From NCBI RefSeq assembly GCF_000735355.1, contig NZ_JMPI01000006.1, forward strand, positions 1 through 64,000: a stretch of DNA of 64,000 nt, in the 5' to 3' direction. Each line of letters begins with the position of its first letter. Positions within the stretch are counted from its first letter, which is position 1. The notes beneath the pieces are model-generated. The model was not told the origin of the DNA. It saw only the letters and a program-made list of their open reading frames with translations, and ran no database searches. Both the position numbers and the translations under genes were made by a program. Shown here piece by piece: positions 1-11,333 of the stretch. The DNA is from Buttiauxella agrestis ATCC 33320 (lineage in GTDB: Bacteria; Pseudomonadota; Gammaproteobacteria; Enterobacterales; Enterobacteriaceae).

Positions 1-692
1 AGCGAGTAGCTATTGGCCGTACGCTGGTGGCTGAACCGCGTGTATTCCTGCTTGATGAACCTCTTTCAAACCTTGATGCGGCACTGCGGGTGCAGATGCG
101 CATTGAGATTTCCCGACTGCATAAGCGCCTCGGGCGCACCATGATTTACGTCACCCACGACCAGGTTGAAGCGATGACGCTTGCCGACAAAATTGTGGTG
201 CTGGACGCCGGGCGTGTCGCGCAGGTCGGCAAACCGCTCGAGCTGTATCACTACCCGGCTGACCGTTTTGTTGCGGGCTTTATCGGCTCGCCAAAAATGA
301 ACTTCCTGCCGGTGAAAGTCACCGCCACGGCTATCGATCAAGTGCAGGTTGAATTACCGAACCGTCAGCAAGTCTGGCTGCCGGTTGAAAGCAAAGAAGT
401 TCAGGTCGGCGCAAACATGTCTCTGGGGATTCGCCCGGAGCATCTGCTGCCAAGCGACATCGCTGACGTGACCCTTGAAGGTGAAGTTCAGGTTGTCGAG
501 CAGCTCGGCCATGAAACTCAGATTCATATTCAAATCCCCGCCATCCGTCAGAACCTGGTGTACCGCCAGAATGACGTGGTGTTGGTAAAAGAGGGTGCCA
601 CATTCGCTATTGGCTTGCCGCCAGAGCGCTGCCATCTGTTCCGTGAAGATGGCACTGCATGTCGTCGGCTGCATCAAGAGCCAGGTGTTTAA
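1..692 (+). CDS. malK: Maltose/maltodextrin ABC transporter ATPase MalK, C-terminal part (5' end outside window)
   Basis: This is the C-terminal 230 residues of the ATPase that powers the MalFGK2 maltose importer on the cytoplasmic face of the inner membrane. The reading frame is open from the first bases of the window and begins inside the segment after the ABC signature ([12 protein letters not shown]). It then shows the Walker B and D-loop stretch ([12 protein letters not shown]) and the switch histidine ([16 protein letters not shown]). The rest is the MalK regulatory domain, which in E. coli binds the activator MalT and enzyme IIA-Glc. The gene is followed by lamB after 45 bases, as in the E. 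coli malK-lamB-malM operon. Identity is clear; only the N-terminus is missing because of the window edge. Confidence 0.97.
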   Translation, partial: RVAIGRTLVAEPRVFLLDEPLSNLDAALRVQMRIEISRLHKRLGRTMIYVTHDQVEAMTLADKIVVLDAGRVAQVGKPLELYHYPADRFVAGFIGSPKMNFLPVKVTATAIDQVQVELPNRQQVWLPVESKEVQVGANMSLGIRPEHLLPSDIADVTLEGEVQVVEQLGHETQIHIQIPAIRQNLVYRQNDVVLVKEGATFAIGLPPERCHLFREDGTACRRLHQEPGV

Positions 693-704
693 GCATTCCC
701 ATAA

Positions 705-2048
<1,344 letters not shown>

Positions 2049-2077
2049 TACAGCAGTAGCTTAAAGTAAGAAGTGAT

Positions 2078-2101
2078 AAGGGGTTCGCCACTGAACCCCT
2101 T
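2078..2101 (+). terminator. lamB-malM intergenic hairpin
   Basis: Inverted repeat AAGGGGTTC / GAACCCCTT with a 6-base loop, followed by GTTATTA. The uridine tract is weak, so it may act as a partial terminator or as an mRNA 3' stabiliser that reduces malM relative to lamB rather than as a full stop. Confidence 0.6.
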
Positions 2102-2193
2102 GTTATTACCCTTGTATGCCAATGCTTGTTTCAGGTGGAAAGGGCTATTGCCTGGCCAACTTTCCACCGACTTTCCATTCGAGGTTTATAACA

Positions 2194-3141
2194 ATGAAAA
2201 TGAAAAAAAGTCTCCTCGCACTCTGCCTTTCCGCAGGGCTGCTCGCCAGCATTCCCGCAGTCAGCCTGGCTGATGTGAATATCGTTCCACAAGACATTTC
2301 TGCGGCGCCAGCAGTGCCGAGTTCAGCGTTACAACAGCTACAGTGGACGCCCGTCGATCAATCAAAAACATTAACCACCACACTGGCTACCAGTGGTCAG
2401 AGCCTGAGCGCAGGTGATATTACTGGCCCGGTCGCGGCTTATAGTGTGCCTGCAAATATTGGTGAATTGACCATCACGCTCACTAGTGAAATCAGTAAAA
2501 ACACGGTATTTGCGCCGAACGTACTGGTTCTTGACCAGAATATGACGCCCGCGGCTTATTTCCCGTCAAGCTACTTTACCTACCAGGAACCGGGCGTGAT
2601 GTCCGCCGATCGCCTGGAAGGGACGATTAAGCTGACGCCAGCATTGGGGCAGCAAAAACTCTATTTGTTAGTGTTCACCACCAACAAAGACACACAGCAA
2701 ACCACCAAAATGCTCGACCCGGCAAAAGCCTATGCAAAAGGCACGGGTAACGCTGTACCGGATATTCCAGACCCGATTGCCCGCCATACCACCGACGGTC
2801 TCTTGAAAGTGAAAGTCAAAACCTCTTCAAACTCCAGCATTCTGGTTGGGCCGTTATTTGGTTCATCAGGCCCAGGCCCGGTTACTGTGGGTAATACCGC
2901 AGCGCCAGCCGCAACCTACGTTGCCCCGGTAGCCGTTGCTGCACCAGTAGCGGCACCCGCGCCAGCCAAGAAATCTGAGCCAGTGCTAAGTGACACAGAA
3001 ACGTACTTCAACCAGGCAATCAAAGATGCCGTAGCGAAAGGCGATGTAGACAAAGCCCTGAAACTGCTCGACGAAGCTGAACGCCTGGGATCGACGACTG
3101 CCCGTAAAACTTTTATCAGCAGTGTAAAAGGCAAGGGGTGA
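2194..3141 (+). CDS. malM: Maltose operon periplasmic protein MalM
   Basis: Last gene of the malK-lamB-malM operon, a periplasmic protein whose role in maltose use is undefined. The ATG at 2194 is preferred over one at 2116 because it follows GAGG (2181-2184) and gives the signal peptide MKMKKSLLALCLSAGLLASIPAVSLA, which matches E. coli MalM. The 315-residue product keeps the family blocks PVAAYSVPANIGELTLTLTS-like and PSSYFTYQEPGVMSADRLEG. An alanine/proline-rich linker at about residues 240-265 is followed by a helical C-terminal segment (KGDVDKALKLLDEAERLG). A strong terminator follows 32 bases after the stop. Confidence 0.95.
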   Translation: MKMKKSLLALCLSAGLLASIPAVSLADVNIVPQDISAAPAVPSSALQQLQWTPVDQSKTLTTTLATSGQSLSAGDITGPVAAYSVPANIGELTITLTSEISKNTVFAPNVLVLDQNMTPAAYFPSSYFTYQEPGVMSADRLEGTIKLTPALGQQKLYLLVFTTNKDTQQTTKMLDPAKAYAKGTGNAVPDIPDPIARHTTDGLLKVKVKTSSNSSILVGPLFGSSGPGPVTVGNTAAPAATYVAPVAVAAPVAAPAPAKKSEPVLSDTETYFNQAIKDAVAKGDVDKALKLLDEAERLGSTTARKTFISSVKGKG

Positions 3142-3173
3142 CCGTCTCCCCGCAGTGCTGATGTTTGAGGTTT

Positions 3174-3199
3174 GGTGCGCCTGCGGGCGCACCTTTTTT
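3174..3199 (+). terminator. malM (mal operon) rho-independent terminator
   Basis: Perfect 8-bp stem GGTGCGCC / GGCGCACC with a TGCG tetraloop, followed by six T residues (3194-3199). It ends the maltose operon. Confidence 0.92.
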
Positions 3200-3314
3200 C
3201 CTTCTTCATCCTTCAAGTTGACTCGGCGTTGTTAAACGCTTGTTGTGCTTTTCCTGCCCCGCTATACCTATTCTGCGTTACAATGATTTTCGGTTTTGTT
3301 TCGGAGAAATTCAC

Positions 3315-3824
3315 ATGTCTGACGCGCTTTCGCCACTGCGCGCCTTACGCTTTGAGGCTACGATCCCCGAGGGGCTGAGTGCATCGCTTCTTGACTGGTT
3401 GTTGCTTGAAGATTCAATGACCAAGCGCTTTGAACAATATTGCTCGCGTGTCAGCGTGCGTATTGTGCGTGAAGGTTTTTTCGATTCGCGTGCCGATATT
3501 CCTGAAGCTGATTTGCTGCCTGAAGCCAAACGTTACTGGTTGCGTGAAATCATGCTCTGCGGCGATGATGAACCCTGGCTTTTAGGGCGTACCATCGTTC
3601 CTGAATCTACCCTCGAGGGGCCAGAGCTTGCATTGCAGCAACTCGGAACCACACCTCTTGGGCGTTACCTGTTTAGTGCATCTTCCCTGACACGGGATTT
3701 CATTGAGATTGGCCGCAATGAGGAGCTGTGGGGGCGTCGTTCCCGCCTGAGATTAGCCGGAAAACCATTAGTGTTGACCGAGCTGTTTCTCCCCGCATCC
3801 CCGCTGTATGTAGAGGAAAAATAA
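3315..3824 (+). CDS. ubiC: Chorismate pyruvate-lyase UbiC
   Basis: Cytoplasmic enzyme that removes pyruvate from chorismate to give 4-hydroxybenzoate, the first committed step of ubiquinone synthesis. The ATG at 3315 has GGAGA at 3303-3307 and gives 169 residues (165 in E. coli). Conserved blocks are [17 protein letters not shown], a YWLREIMLC strand, GRTIVP with the active-site arginine, [14 protein letters not shown] and RSRLRL, ending [12 protein letters not shown]. The stop codon overlaps the ubiA start by one base (TAATG), so the two genes are translationally coupled. Confidence 0.96.
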   Translation: MSDALSPLRALRFEATIPEGLSASLLDWLLLEDSMTKRFEQYCSRVSVRIVREGFFDSRADIPEADLLPEAKRYWLREIMLCGDDEPWLLGRTIVPESTLEGPELALQQLGTTPLGRYLFSASSLTRDFIEIGRNEELWGRRSRLRLAGKPLVLTELFLPASPLYVEEK

Positions 3825-4696
3825 TGGAGTGGAGTCTGAAACAGGGCAAATGGCAGGCCTATCAACGCCTGATGCGGCTTGATAAGCCGATTGGCTCGCT
3901 TTTATTGCTATGGCCCACGTTATGGGCGTTGTGGTTAGCGACACCGGGTGTGCCGCCGCTGACCATTTTATGTGTGTTCATCGCTGGCGTCTGGATGATG
4001 CGAGCTGCGGGCTGCGTGGTAAACGACTACGCCGATCGTAAATTTGATGGGCATGTTAAACGCACGGCGCACCGGCCACTGCCGAGTGGGGCAGTCAGCG
4101 AGAAAGAGGCACGCATCTTATTTGCTGTGCTGGTTCTGCTGTCGTTTTTACTGGTGCTGACACTCAATACCATGACAATTTTGTTATCGGTAGCGGGGCT
4201 GGCATTGGCCTGGGTTTACCCGTTTATGAAACGCTATACCCACCTGCCACAGGTGGTGTTAGGTGCGGCATTCGGCTGGTCAATACCAATGGCATTTGCG
4301 GCGGTGAGTGAATCTGTACCGCTCAGTTGCTGGCTGATGTTTTTGACCAATATCTGCTGGGCCGTGGCCTACGACACACAGTACGCGATGGTCGATCGCG
4401 ATGATGATTTAAAAATTGGTATTAAATCCACGGCGATACTGTTCGGGCGCTATGACAATCTGATCATCGGCATTTTGCAGATTACAGTGATGGTACTGCT
4501 GGCGGTGATTGGCTGGCTGAACGGGTTGGGTGGAGCGTTTTACTGGTCGATTGCTCTGGCGGGTGCGCTGTTTATTCATCAGCAACGTCTTACTGCGAAC
4601 CGCGATCGTGACGCCTGTTTCCGTGCATTCCTGAATAATAACTACGTTGGGCTGGTGTTGTTTATTGGTCTGGTGCTGAGTTACCTGCACTTCTAA
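3824..4696 (+). CDS. ubiA: 4-hydroxybenzoate octaprenyltransferase UbiA
   Basis: Inner-membrane prenyltransferase that attaches the octaprenyl tail to 4-hydroxybenzoate, directly after UbiC in ubiquinone synthesis. The 290-residue protein starts at 3824 with [24 protein letters not shown], the same length as E. coli. It carries both Asp-rich magnesium and diphosphate binding motifs, [15 protein letters not shown] (first) and [20 protein letters not shown] (second), with about eight hydrophobic helices between and after them. It is coupled to ubiC by a one-base overlap and ends at a bidirectional terminator facing plsB. Confidence 0.97.
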   Translation: MEWSLKQGKWQAYQRLMRLDKPIGSLLLLWPTLWALWLATPGVPPLTILCVFIAGVWMMRAAGCVVNDYADRKFDGHVKRTAHRPLPSGAVSEKEARILFAVLVLLSFLLVLTLNTMTILLSVAGLALAWVYPFMKRYTHLPQVVLGAAFGWSIPMAFAAVSESVPLSCWLMFLTNICWAVAYDTQYAMVDRDDDLKIGIKSTAILFGRYDNLIIGILQITVMVLLAVIGWLNGLGGAFYWSIALAGALFIHQQRLTANRDRDACFRAFLNNNYVGLVLFIGLVLSYLHF

Positions 4697-4730
4697 AAAA
4701 ACAGGCGGGTTTCCCCGCCTGTTTCGTTTT
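4695..4730. terminator. Bidirectional terminator between ubiA and plsB
   Basis: 10-bp stem AACAGGCGGG (4700-4709) / CCCGCCTGTT (4714-4723) with a TTTC loop. It has an A-tract on the left and a T-rich right side, so it works for convergent ubiA (+) and plsB (-). The hairpin abuts the ubiA stop, and the plsB stop lies just beyond it. Confidence 0.88.
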
Positions 4731-7158
4731 ACTCGGTCGCAGCCTGCGACGTCGCACTTTCAATCGTCAAACGCACATCCGGCATGATTAGCTCTGCCAA
4801 CATCTGGTAGACCTTCATGGTTTCGGTTGGCTCCGCATCTCCGGTATCGCTGATATAGCCTTCATCACGCAGGGTTAACACCAGCGAGGTGAACACGGCT
4901 TTATCAAAGAACTCCGGTGCGTTAATACCATGCAAAACAGACAAGCGTTGGGCAACGGTGCGGCTTTCGCGCTCCAGTGTCCCGCGGTTGATGGATGGAT
5001 TAGCGCTCAACAGCCAGAAAGTAATCGCATAACGTTGCAGCGTTTCACGAACACCCGCAGCCAGAAGCTGCATAGTGCGTGAACGAGCCGGGTTAATCAG
5101 CACTTCCTCACCCGCAAGAGTAATCAGTTCCTGACGAACCATCTCATTGAGCAGCGCATCCATTTCACTGACAAGCTGCGCCTTTTCCCAGCGCAGGAAA
5201 AGCTCAGCTTTCAGCATCGGGTAGAGTAATTCGACCTGACGCAGAAGCTCTCCGCGTGAAATGTGGCGATGCTGCGTGATAATCGCGGCCAGCAGAGAAG
5301 GCAACACCAGCATATGCAAGATGTTGTTACGGTAATAAGTCATCAGTACCGCCTGCTCACGCGGAAGAATGATGATGTCACCGATAGTATCTTTCTCTAC
5401 TTCAAACTTGTTCATTTGCAACGCGTGTTCAATCAACGCTTCTGCTGGCTGGTCTGGGGCGGTCGCATCTGGTGAATACGGCACATTACGCAACAGGCTC
5501 AGGTAGCAGTTGAGTTGTTCGGTCAATTGCTCACGAGTGAGTGAACGCTGACGCGAAGCGAGTAATGCGGTACAACACAGGTTCATGGCATTTGCCGCCC
5601 CTGCATTGTTGATACGCACCATCAGCTCGGCAGCAATTTCATTGACCGTTGGCGTCAGCCACGCCGGGCGAATCGCTTCGATTGGATCGATTGAATCACG
5701 CCATTCAGGAACGCGCTGGTTGAGGAAGGTCATCAACGGCATCGGTTCGCCGAAGTTCACATAGCCCTGGCCGAGGTTACGCAGCTTGCTCAGCCCGCGC
5801 ACCATCTGCATAAAGCTCTCTTTCTCTTTGGTCGCTCCACGCAGTTCTTTGGCGTAAGTCCCCACTTCCATTACATGCTCGTAGCCAATGTAAATTGGCA
5901 CCAATGTAATTGGACGAGTACCACCGCGCAGCATGGCCTGAATGGTCATCGACAGCGTGCCGGTTTTCGGATCAAGCAAACGCCCGGTACGGGAACGCCC
6001 ACCTTCCACAAAATATTCAACGGAATAGCCACGGCTAAACAGCTCGCCAAGATATTCACGGAACACGGTGGAATAGAGTTTGCTGCCTTTAAAGGTACGG
6101 CGAATAAAGAACGCGCCCAGGCGACGGAAAATCGGGCCTGCTGGCCAGAAATTCAGGTTGATACCCGCCGCGATGTGCGGAGGAACTAGCCCTTGGTGAT
6201 AAAGCACGTAAGACAGCAGCATGTAGTCCATGTGGCTGCGGTGGCAGGGCACATAGACAATCTCATGGCCGTCATGAGCCAGTTGGCGCACACGCTCAGC
6301 GTTGTGAACGTTAATGCCCTGGTACAAACGGTTCCACGTCAGACCTAACACGCGATCGGTCAAACGAACGGCTTCATAAGAGAAGTTGGCGGCAATCTCT
6401 TCCATCAGCGCGACAGCATTTTGCTGTGCTTTTTCATGGGAGATTTTCTTGCTACGCGCTTCGTCTTCTACCGCGCGAGCGATAGCTTTTGATGCCAGAA
6501 GTTTGTTAAACAGATCCTGACGCACCGGCAGACGCGGGCCAACAGTCGCTAAACGCTGACGAGCGAAGTGCATACGTGCCACTCGCGCCAGTTTCTGAGC
6601 GATTTTTTTATCTGTGCCGTGATCGGTTGCCATCTGGCGTAGCGAAACCGGTGCAGAAAAACGCACGAAGCTGTCGCGGCCAAGCCAGGAGACGGCGAAG
6701 AATTTCTGAATGCCGTTGAGCATTCTTAATGGCGGATTTACTTCGCCTTTTTCGCGCCCCGGTGAACGGCCAAACATGACCGAAACAGGCACCATCTGCA
6801 CGTCCAGATTTGGATTGCTACGGTGTAAATCGAGGTAATCATGGAACAGCTTGATCGACTCTTCTTTCGGCGTGTAATAAGTGAATACACGCGGCCCACC
6901 ATGGATAAAGACATAGCGCGGCAGCACCGCTCCGTCGATTTCTAACGGCTCGAGAGGGTCGGGCAAGTTATGCGCGAGGCATTGAGCGCGCAGCGTTAAT
7001 AAGTCCGCCTTTGAGTTATAGGGCAGCACGTACATTATTGGACGTGTGGGATCTAAGCCCAGTTCGGCTTGTGGATCTGCCGGAATAGACTTGCTCTTTA
7101 CCAGAACGCCTAATGGTAAATTAAGTAATTTGTAGTAGATTCTTGGCCAGCCTGACAT
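4729..7158 (-). CDS. plsB: Glycerol-3-phosphate acyltransferase PlsB
   Basis: Inner-membrane-associated enzyme that acylates sn-glycerol-3-phosphate at position 1, the first step of phospholipid synthesis. The 809-residue protein matches E. coli PlsB (807). The acyltransferase blocks are visible: [18 protein letters not shown] (HX4D, motif I), [19 protein letters not shown] (motif II), [19 protein letters not shown] (motif III) and [13 protein letters not shown] (motif IV). It begins [17 protein letters not shown] and is divergent from dgkA, which is a usual pairing. The gene is convergent with ubiA and shares its terminator. Confidence 0.97.
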   Translation of the reverse strand: MSGWPRIYYKLLNLPLGVLVKSKSIPADPQAELGLDPTRPIMYVLPYNSKADLLTLRAQCLAHNLPDPLEPLEIDGAVLPRYVFIHGGPRVFTYYTPKEESIKLFHDYLDLHRSNPNLDVQMVPVSVMFGRSPGREKGEVNPPLRMLNGIQKFFAVSWLGRDSFVRFSAPVSLRQMATDHGTDKKIAQKLARVARMHFARQRLATVGPRLPVRQDLFNKLLASKAIARAVEDEARSKKISHEKAQQNAVALMEEIAANFSYEAVRLTDRVLGLTWNRLYQGINVHNAERVRQLAHDGHEIVYVPCHRSHMDYMLLSYVLYHQGLVPPHIAAGINLNFWPAGPIFRRLGAFFIRRTFKGSKLYSTVFREYLGELFSRGYSVEYFVEGGRSRTGRLLDPKTGTLSMTIQAMLRGGTRPITLVPIYIGYEHVMEVGTYAKELRGATKEKESFMQMVRGLSKLRNLGQGYVNFGEPMPLMTFLNQRVPEWRDSIDPIEAIRPAWLTPTVNEIAAELMVRINNAGAANAMNLCCTALLASRQRSLTREQLTEQLNCYLSLLRNVPYSPDATAPDQPAEALIEHALQMNKFEVEKDTIGDIIILPREQAVLMTYYRNNILHMLVLPSLLAAIITQHRHISRGELLRQVELLYPMLKAELFLRWEKAQLVSEMDALLNEMVRQELITLAGEEVLINPARSRTMQLLAAGVRETLQRYAITFWLLSANPSINRGTLERESRTVAQRLSVLHGINAPEFFDKAVFTSLVLTLRDEGYISDTGDAEPTETMKVYQMLAELIMPDVRLTIESATSQAATE

Positions 7159-7284
7159 AAACGATGTAAAGCCTCAGGTTAATGATGCAAATTCGCCGCA
7201 AGAATATCAGAATCTGACCCAGATTTCTGTGGCGTTATAATTTTGACAAGCATTGATGCAAATAATTTGAAAAGGTTGCCCAAA

Positions 7285-7653
7285 ATGGCGAGTAGTACCA
7301 CTGGACTTACCCGTATTATCAAAGCTGCAGGCTATTCATGGAAAGGGCTAAAAGCGGCCTGGATCAACGAAGCTGCTTTCCGCCAGGAGGGCGTTTCGGC
7401 TGTCATCGCCATTGCTATTGCCTGCTGGTTAGATGTTGACCCTATTACCCGTATTTTACTGATTGGTTCAGTGGTGTTGGTGATGATTGTCGAAATCCTC
7501 AATAGCGCTATTGAGGCCCTCGTTGACCGTGTTGGTACTGACTATCACGAGCTTTCCGGGCGAGCAAAAGATATGGGCTCAGCCGCTGTATTAATCGCCA
7601 TTATCCTTGCAGTGATTACCTGGGTCACGCTGCTTTGGCAGCATTTGCGATAG
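7285..7653 (+). CDS. dgkA: Diacylglycerol kinase DgkA
   Basis: Small trimeric inner-membrane kinase that converts diacylglycerol, a by-product of membrane-derived oligosaccharide synthesis, to phosphatidic acid. The ATG at 7285 gives 122 residues, exactly the E. coli length (MANNTTGFTRIIKAAGYSWKG there, MASSTTGLTRIIKAAGYSWKG here). An in-frame ATG at 7243 is rejected for that reason. Three transmembrane helices and the conserved active-site block EILNSAIEALVDR and ELSGRAKDMGSAAV are present. It sits between plsB and lexA, as in E. coli. Confidence 0.96.
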   Translation: MASSTTGLTRIIKAAGYSWKGLKAAWINEAAFRQEGVSAVIAIAIACWLDVDPITRILLIGSVVLVMIVEILNSAIEALVDRVGTDYHELSGRAKDMGSAAVLIAIILAVITWVTLLWQHLR

Positions 7654-7716
7654 TCTTTCCATAATAGTTAAGTGCCTGGTTTTTTGCTCAATTTGTGGTT
7701 CCAAATTCGCCTTTAA

Positions 7717-7732
7717 CTGTATATACTCACAG
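7717..7732. promoter_or_regulatory. LexA operator box 1 of lexA
   Basis: CTGTATATACTCACAG fits the LexA consensus CTG-N10-CAG and matches the distal box of the E. coli lexA promoter. Confidence 0.93.
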
Positions 7733-7737
7733 CATAA

Positions 7738-7753
7738 CTGTATAAACACCCAG
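7738..7753. promoter_or_regulatory. LexA operator box 2 of lexA
   Basis: CTGTATAAACACCCAG, five bases after box 1 and just upstream of the lexA ribosome binding site AGGGGG (7752-7757). Two adjacent boxes indicate autorepression, as in E. coli. Confidence 0.92.
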
Positions 7754-7761
7754 GGGGCGGA

Positions 7762-8370
7762 ATGAAAGCGTTAACTACCAGGCAGCAAGAGGTGTTTGAT
7801 CTTATTCGGGATCATATCAGCCAGACCGGCATGCCGCCGACACGTGCCGAGATTGCTCAACGTCTGGGGTTCCGTTCTCCGAACGCTGCAGAAGAACATT
7901 TAAAAGCTCTCGCCCGTAAAGGCGTGATTGAGATTGTTTCCGGCGCTTCGCGTGGCATTCGTTTGCTGGTGGAAGAGATCACCGGTATCCCGCTGGTTGG
8001 GCGCGTCGCTGCGGGTGAACCACTCCTTGCGCAGCAGCATATCGAAGGCCATTACCAGGTAGATCCTTCATTGTTCAAACCGAATGCCGACTTCCTGCTG
8101 CGCGTCAGCGGGATGTCTATGAAAGACATCGGTATTATGGACGGTGATTTACTGGCGGTGCATAAAACTCAGGATGTGCGTAACGGCCAGGTTGTGGTTG
8201 CGCGCATTGATGATGAAGTGACCGTTAAACGTTTGAAACAGCAAGGGAATACCGTTCATCTGCTGCCAGAAAACAGCGAATTCGAGCCGATAGTGGTTGA
8301 CCTGCGCGAGCATAACTTCTCGATTGAAGGGCTGGCTGTTGGGGTTATTCGCAACGGCGACTGGCTGTAA
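7762..8370 (+). CDS. lexA: SOS repressor LexA
   Basis: Repressor of the SOS regulon that self-cleaves when RecA filaments form on single-stranded DNA. The 202-residue protein equals E. coli in length. The winged helix-turn-helix spans about residues 1-69 ([29 protein letters not shown]). The autocleavage site is Ala84-Gly85 in GRVAAGEPL, and the catalytic dyad is Ser119 (GMSMKDIG) and Lys156 (VTVKRLK). Two operator boxes precede it. dinF follows in the same direction after 73 bases that contain a 10-bp hairpin. Confidence 0.98.
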   Translation: MKALTTRQQEVFDLIRDHISQTGMPPTRAEIAQRLGFRSPNAAEEHLKALARKGVIEIVSGASRGIRLLVEEITGIPLVGRVAAGEPLLAQQHIEGHYQVDPSLFKPNADFLLRVSGMSMKDIGIMDGDLLAVHKTQDVRNGQVVVARIDDEVTVKRLKQQGNTVHLLPENSEFEPIVVDLREHNFSIEGLAVGVIRNGDWL

Positions 8371-8381
8371 AATCTCTTTAG

Positions 8382-8407
8382 GTGATGCGCATTTAAGTGC
8401 GCATCAC
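8382..8407 (+). terminator. lexA-dinF intergenic hairpin (possible attenuator)
   Basis: Perfect 10-bp inverted repeat GTGATGCGCA / TGCGCATCAC with a 6-base loop, followed by TGTCTTAATT. There is no run of T, so complete termination is doubtful. It may reduce readthrough from lexA into dinF or protect the lexA mRNA. Confidence 0.55.
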
Positions 8408-8443
8408 TGTCTTAATTCTCTTTGATCTCCTTCAGGAGAGGTC

Positions 8444-9775
8444 ATGCAATTATTCTCCACAGCGGATCGTGCGCTCTGGCGCCTCGCTTTACCCATGATT
8501 TTCTCCAACATTACCGTCCCGCTGCTTGGCCTTGTCGATACGGCTGTTATTGGTCATCTGGATAGTCCTGTTTATCTCGGTGGTGTCGCGATTGGAGCGA
8601 CGGCAACGAGCTTCTTGTTTATGTTATTGCTGTTTCTGCGCATGAGTACCACCGGCTTAACCGCCCAGGCCTTTGGCGCAAATAACCCCTCCGCTTTAGC
8701 TCGCGCATTGGTGCAGCCTTTATTGCTGGCACTCGGAGCGGGTATTGCCATTGTCTTGCTGCGCGAACCACTAATCTCGCTGGCTCTGCGTATTGTCGGC
8801 GGTAATCAGGACGTGCTCTTTCAGGCGCAACGTTTTCTTGAGATTCGTTGGCTAAGCGCCCCGGCCTCCCTGGCTAATTTGGTCTTGCTCGGCTGGTTGC
8901 TGGGCGTTCAATACGCACGCGCGCCGGTTATTTTGTTAGTGGTCGGTAACGTTCTGAATATTGTGCTCGACGTGTGGCTGGTGATGGGGCTGCATATGAA
9001 TGTTCAGGGGGCGGCACTCGCTACTGTCACGGCTGAATACGCCACATTTATCATCGGCTTGCTCATGGTGAAAAAGGTCATGGGCCTGCGTGGAATCAGT
9101 GGTGAAATGCTCAAACAGGCGTGGCGCGGTAATGTTCGGCGTTTGTTGGCGCTTAACCGCGACATCATGCTCCGCTCGCTGTTATTACAGATCTGTTTTG
9201 CCTCCGTGACCATCTTTGGCGCGCGTTTGGGTAGCGAAATCGTCGCGGTGAATGCGGTACTAATGACGTTGCTGACCTTCACCGCTTACGCGCTCGATGG
9301 TTTTGCCTATGCCGTTGAGGCACATTCCGGGCAGGCTTATGGGGCAAAAAATCGGGGGCAATTACTCGAAGTCTGGGGGGCTGCATGTCGCCAGGCCGGT
9401 TTAGTCGCACTGGCATTCGCCGCCGTTTATGCCTTATTGGGTGAGCAAATTGTTTCCCTTTTGACCTCAATTGCTGAGCTGCAACGGCAAGCGGATATCT
9501 ATTTGTATTGGCAGATAATTTTACCCGTTGTCGGCGTGTGGTGCTATTTGCTCGATGGCATGTTTATAGGCGCAACTCGAGGGACTGAAATGCGCAATAG
9601 CATGGCTGTCGCGGCGTTGGGCTTTGGCCTGTCGATGTTTACCGTACCGTATTTAGGCAACCACGGGTTGTGGCTTTCGTTAGCTGTATTCCTTGCGCTA
9701 AGAGGTTTGTCGCTGGGCTGGATCTGGCGTCGCCACTGGCAGAAAAATACCTGGTTTAACAATGTTCAAGATTAA
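8444..9775 (+). CDS. dinF: MATE family efflux transporter DinF
   Basis: Inner-membrane multidrug and toxin extrusion protein of the DinF branch, SOS induced in E. coli through the lexA promoter. 443 residues, with about twelve hydrophobic helices in two repeated halves. The N-terminal half begins LALPMIFSNITVPLLGLVDTAVIGHL, the family's typical first helix. The start at 8444 follows CAGGAGAGG. It is codirectional with lexA and has no LexA box of its own in the 73-base gap, so expression probably comes from readthrough. Confidence 0.94.
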   Translation: MQLFSTADRALWRLALPMIFSNITVPLLGLVDTAVIGHLDSPVYLGGVAIGATATSFLFMLLLFLRMSTTGLTAQAFGANNPSALARALVQPLLLALGAGIAIVLLREPLISLALRIVGGNQDVLFQAQRFLEIRWLSAPASLANLVLLGWLLGVQYARAPVILLVVGNVLNIVLDVWLVMGLHMNVQGAALATVTAEYATFIIGLLMVKKVMGLRGISGEMLKQAWRGNVRRLLALNRDIMLRSLLLQICFASVTIFGARLGSEIVAVNAVLMTLLTFTAYALDGFAYAVEAHSGQAYGAKNRGQLLEVWGAACRQAGLVALAFAAVYALLGEQIVSLLTSIAELQRQADIYLYWQIILPVVGVWCYLLDGMFIGATRGTEMRNSMAVAALGFGLSMFTVPYLGNHGLWLSLAVFLALRGLSLGWIWRRHWQKNTWFNNVQD

Positions 9776-9932
9776 GCCGTTAGGTTAAACATTCTTAGTT
9801 TTCCCCATACCGCCATATCCTTGACTACAATTATTCCCACGTCCAGCAGAAACAGGGTGTCAGCCAAACGGAAGCACCCGGACGATGGTAATTTTTGTTA
9901 GTAATTTTTCACCGAACGATGAGGATATTATT

Positions 9933-10142
9933 ATGAATAAAGACGAAATCGGCGGTAACTGGAAACAGTTCAAAGGCACAGTAAAAGAGAAATGGGGCAA
10001 ACTGACTGACGATGATATGACCGTCATTGAAGGGAAGCGCGATCAGCTTGTCGGCAAAATCCAGGAACGTTATGGATATGAAAAGGATAAGGCAGAGGAA
10101 GAAGTCGTTGATTGGGAAACTCGCAACAAATACCGTTGGTAA
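9933..10142 (+). CDS. yjbJ: CsbD family stress protein YjbJ
   Basis: Small acidic CsbD-family protein, very abundant under stress and in stationary phase in E. coli; its function is not known. The ATG at 9933 is preceded by GAGGA (9921-9925) and gives 69 residues, the E. coli length, beginning MNKDEIGGNWKQFKG and ending DWETRNKYRW. An upstream in-frame ATG at 9885 lacks a ribosome binding site. It sits between dinF and zur, as in E. coli apart from the missing yjbL and yjbM. Confidence 0.95.
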   Translation: MNKDEIGGNWKQFKGTVKEKWGKLTDDDMTVIEGKRDQLVGKIQERYGYEKDKAEEEVVDWETRNKYRW

Positions 10143-10204
10143 TTAGTTTCCCTCAGATGTGTTAACTCTCAGCCCTGCCCAGGTACACGGACGTACCCAT
10201 ACCC

Positions 10205-10720
10205 CTAACGCGACTTCTTCTTTGACTGAATCGAATGGTCATGCCCACAGGCTTCCGGGTGGCTACACGCTTCAACCTCCGCACAAGCACTGCATAATCC
10301 ATGCGCCTCAATAACATTATGATGCAGAGCAAAGCCTAACTCGGCTGCCAACTGCTGCATAATATCTTCTACGCCTTCCGCACCCTGTTCTTTCACCGCG
10401 CCACATCGGTCACAGATAAACATGGCTGATGAGTGAGTCGGTTGATCAAAAAGATGGCATAAAACATAGCTGTTGGTTGACTCTACACGGTGTACAAAAC
10501 CTTGTTCGAGAAGAAAATCGAGCGCACGATACACCGTCGGGGGTTTAGCTTGCGGTTCGCTGGCACGCAGTAAATCCAGCAAATCATAAGCGCTGATTGC
10601 ACCTGCCTGCTGTGTCAGCAAACGCAGTACTTCAAGGCGTTGTGGCGTCAGGCGCACATTACGCTGCTCGCATAGTTTTTCAGCCTGCGCTAACACGTTT
10701 TGTGAAGTCGTGATGTCCAT
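10205..10720 (-). CDS. zur: Zinc uptake regulator Zur (Fur family)
   Basis: Zinc-responsive repressor of zinc import genes such as znuABC. The start at 10720 is chosen over 10726 because AGGGGA then stands eight bases upstream and the product is 171 residues, as in E. coli. The winged helix (LTPQRLEVLRLL, PPTVYRALDFLLEQGFVHRV) is at about residues 25-85. Structural zinc cysteines are in ICDRCGAV and HGLCSACAEVEAC, and a His-rich tail GHDH follows. It stands alone on the minus strand between yjbJ and a divergent cupin gene. Confidence 0.96.
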   Translation of the reverse strand: MDITTSQNVLAQAEKLCEQRNVRLTPQRLEVLRLLTQQAGAISAYDLLDLLRASEPQAKPPTVYRALDFLLEQGFVHRVESTNSYVLCHLFDQPTHSSAMFICDRCGAVKEQGAEGVEDIMQQLAAELGFALHHNVIEAHGLCSACAEVEACSHPEACGHDHSIQSKKKSR

Positions 10721-10829
10721 CAGCATTCCCCTGTAGATTAGCCCTACACTTTACCACAATGCGCAAAAAACGCCGAATGGTGCGCCATTCTGGTCACATC
10801 ATATTGAGATGACTATCCCGGAGTTTGTT

Positions 10830-11333
10830 ATGAATAAACCTGATTGCATTCGCCACTGGAAAGAACTGGAAGGTGAAGATGATTCAACCTATCCCGATAG
10901 CACTGAATTATTTTCCATTGGCGCACCGCTGGCTCGCAAACTGGGTTTAACACGCCTGGGGATACATCATGAACGCTTGTTGCCTGGCCGCCGGACTTCT
11001 TATCCGCACGCCGAAAGCAGTGAAGAAGAGTTTGCTTATGTCCTGGAAGGGCATCCGCAAGTGTGGATTAACGGGCACCTCTATGCGCTGGAACCTGGAG
11101 ATAGTGTCGGCTTCCCGGCAGGGACAGGCGTTTGCCATACTTTTATTAATAACACCGAACATGAAGTGCGACTGCTGATTGTCGGCGAAGCCAATAAAGC
11201 GGAAAACAGAATTTACTACCCCTTAAACCCCTCTTATGCAGCACAACGTAAAGATCGCTGGATTGACCATCCACCGCAATTCTTTGGTCAGCACGATGGT
11301 CTGCCTTCCCGAAAAACGAACGGTAAACTATAA
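10830..11333 (+). CDS. Cupin domain protein of unknown function
   Basis: A 167-residue single-domain cupin. The start at 10830 is chosen over the ATG at 10809 because CCGGAG lies six bases before it. The two cupin motifs are readable: HAESSEEEFAYVLEGHPQVWING (motif 1, His and Glu metal-ligand pattern) and PAGTGVCHTFINN (motif 2 His), with the GD turn of EPGDSVGFP between them. Such proteins are often isomerases or small-molecule binding proteins, but no specific reaction can be inferred. It is divergent from zur across 109 bases and absent from the corresponding E. coli locus. I saw no clear Zur operator between them. Confidence 0.8.
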   Translation: MNKPDCIRHWKELEGEDDSTYPDSTELFSIGAPLARKLGLTRLGIHHERLLPGRRTSYPHAESSEEEFAYVLEGHPQVWINGHLYALEPGDSVGFPAGTGVCHTFINNTEHEVRLLIVGEANKAENRIYYPLNPSYAAQRKDRWIDHPPQFFGQHDGLPSRKTNGKL

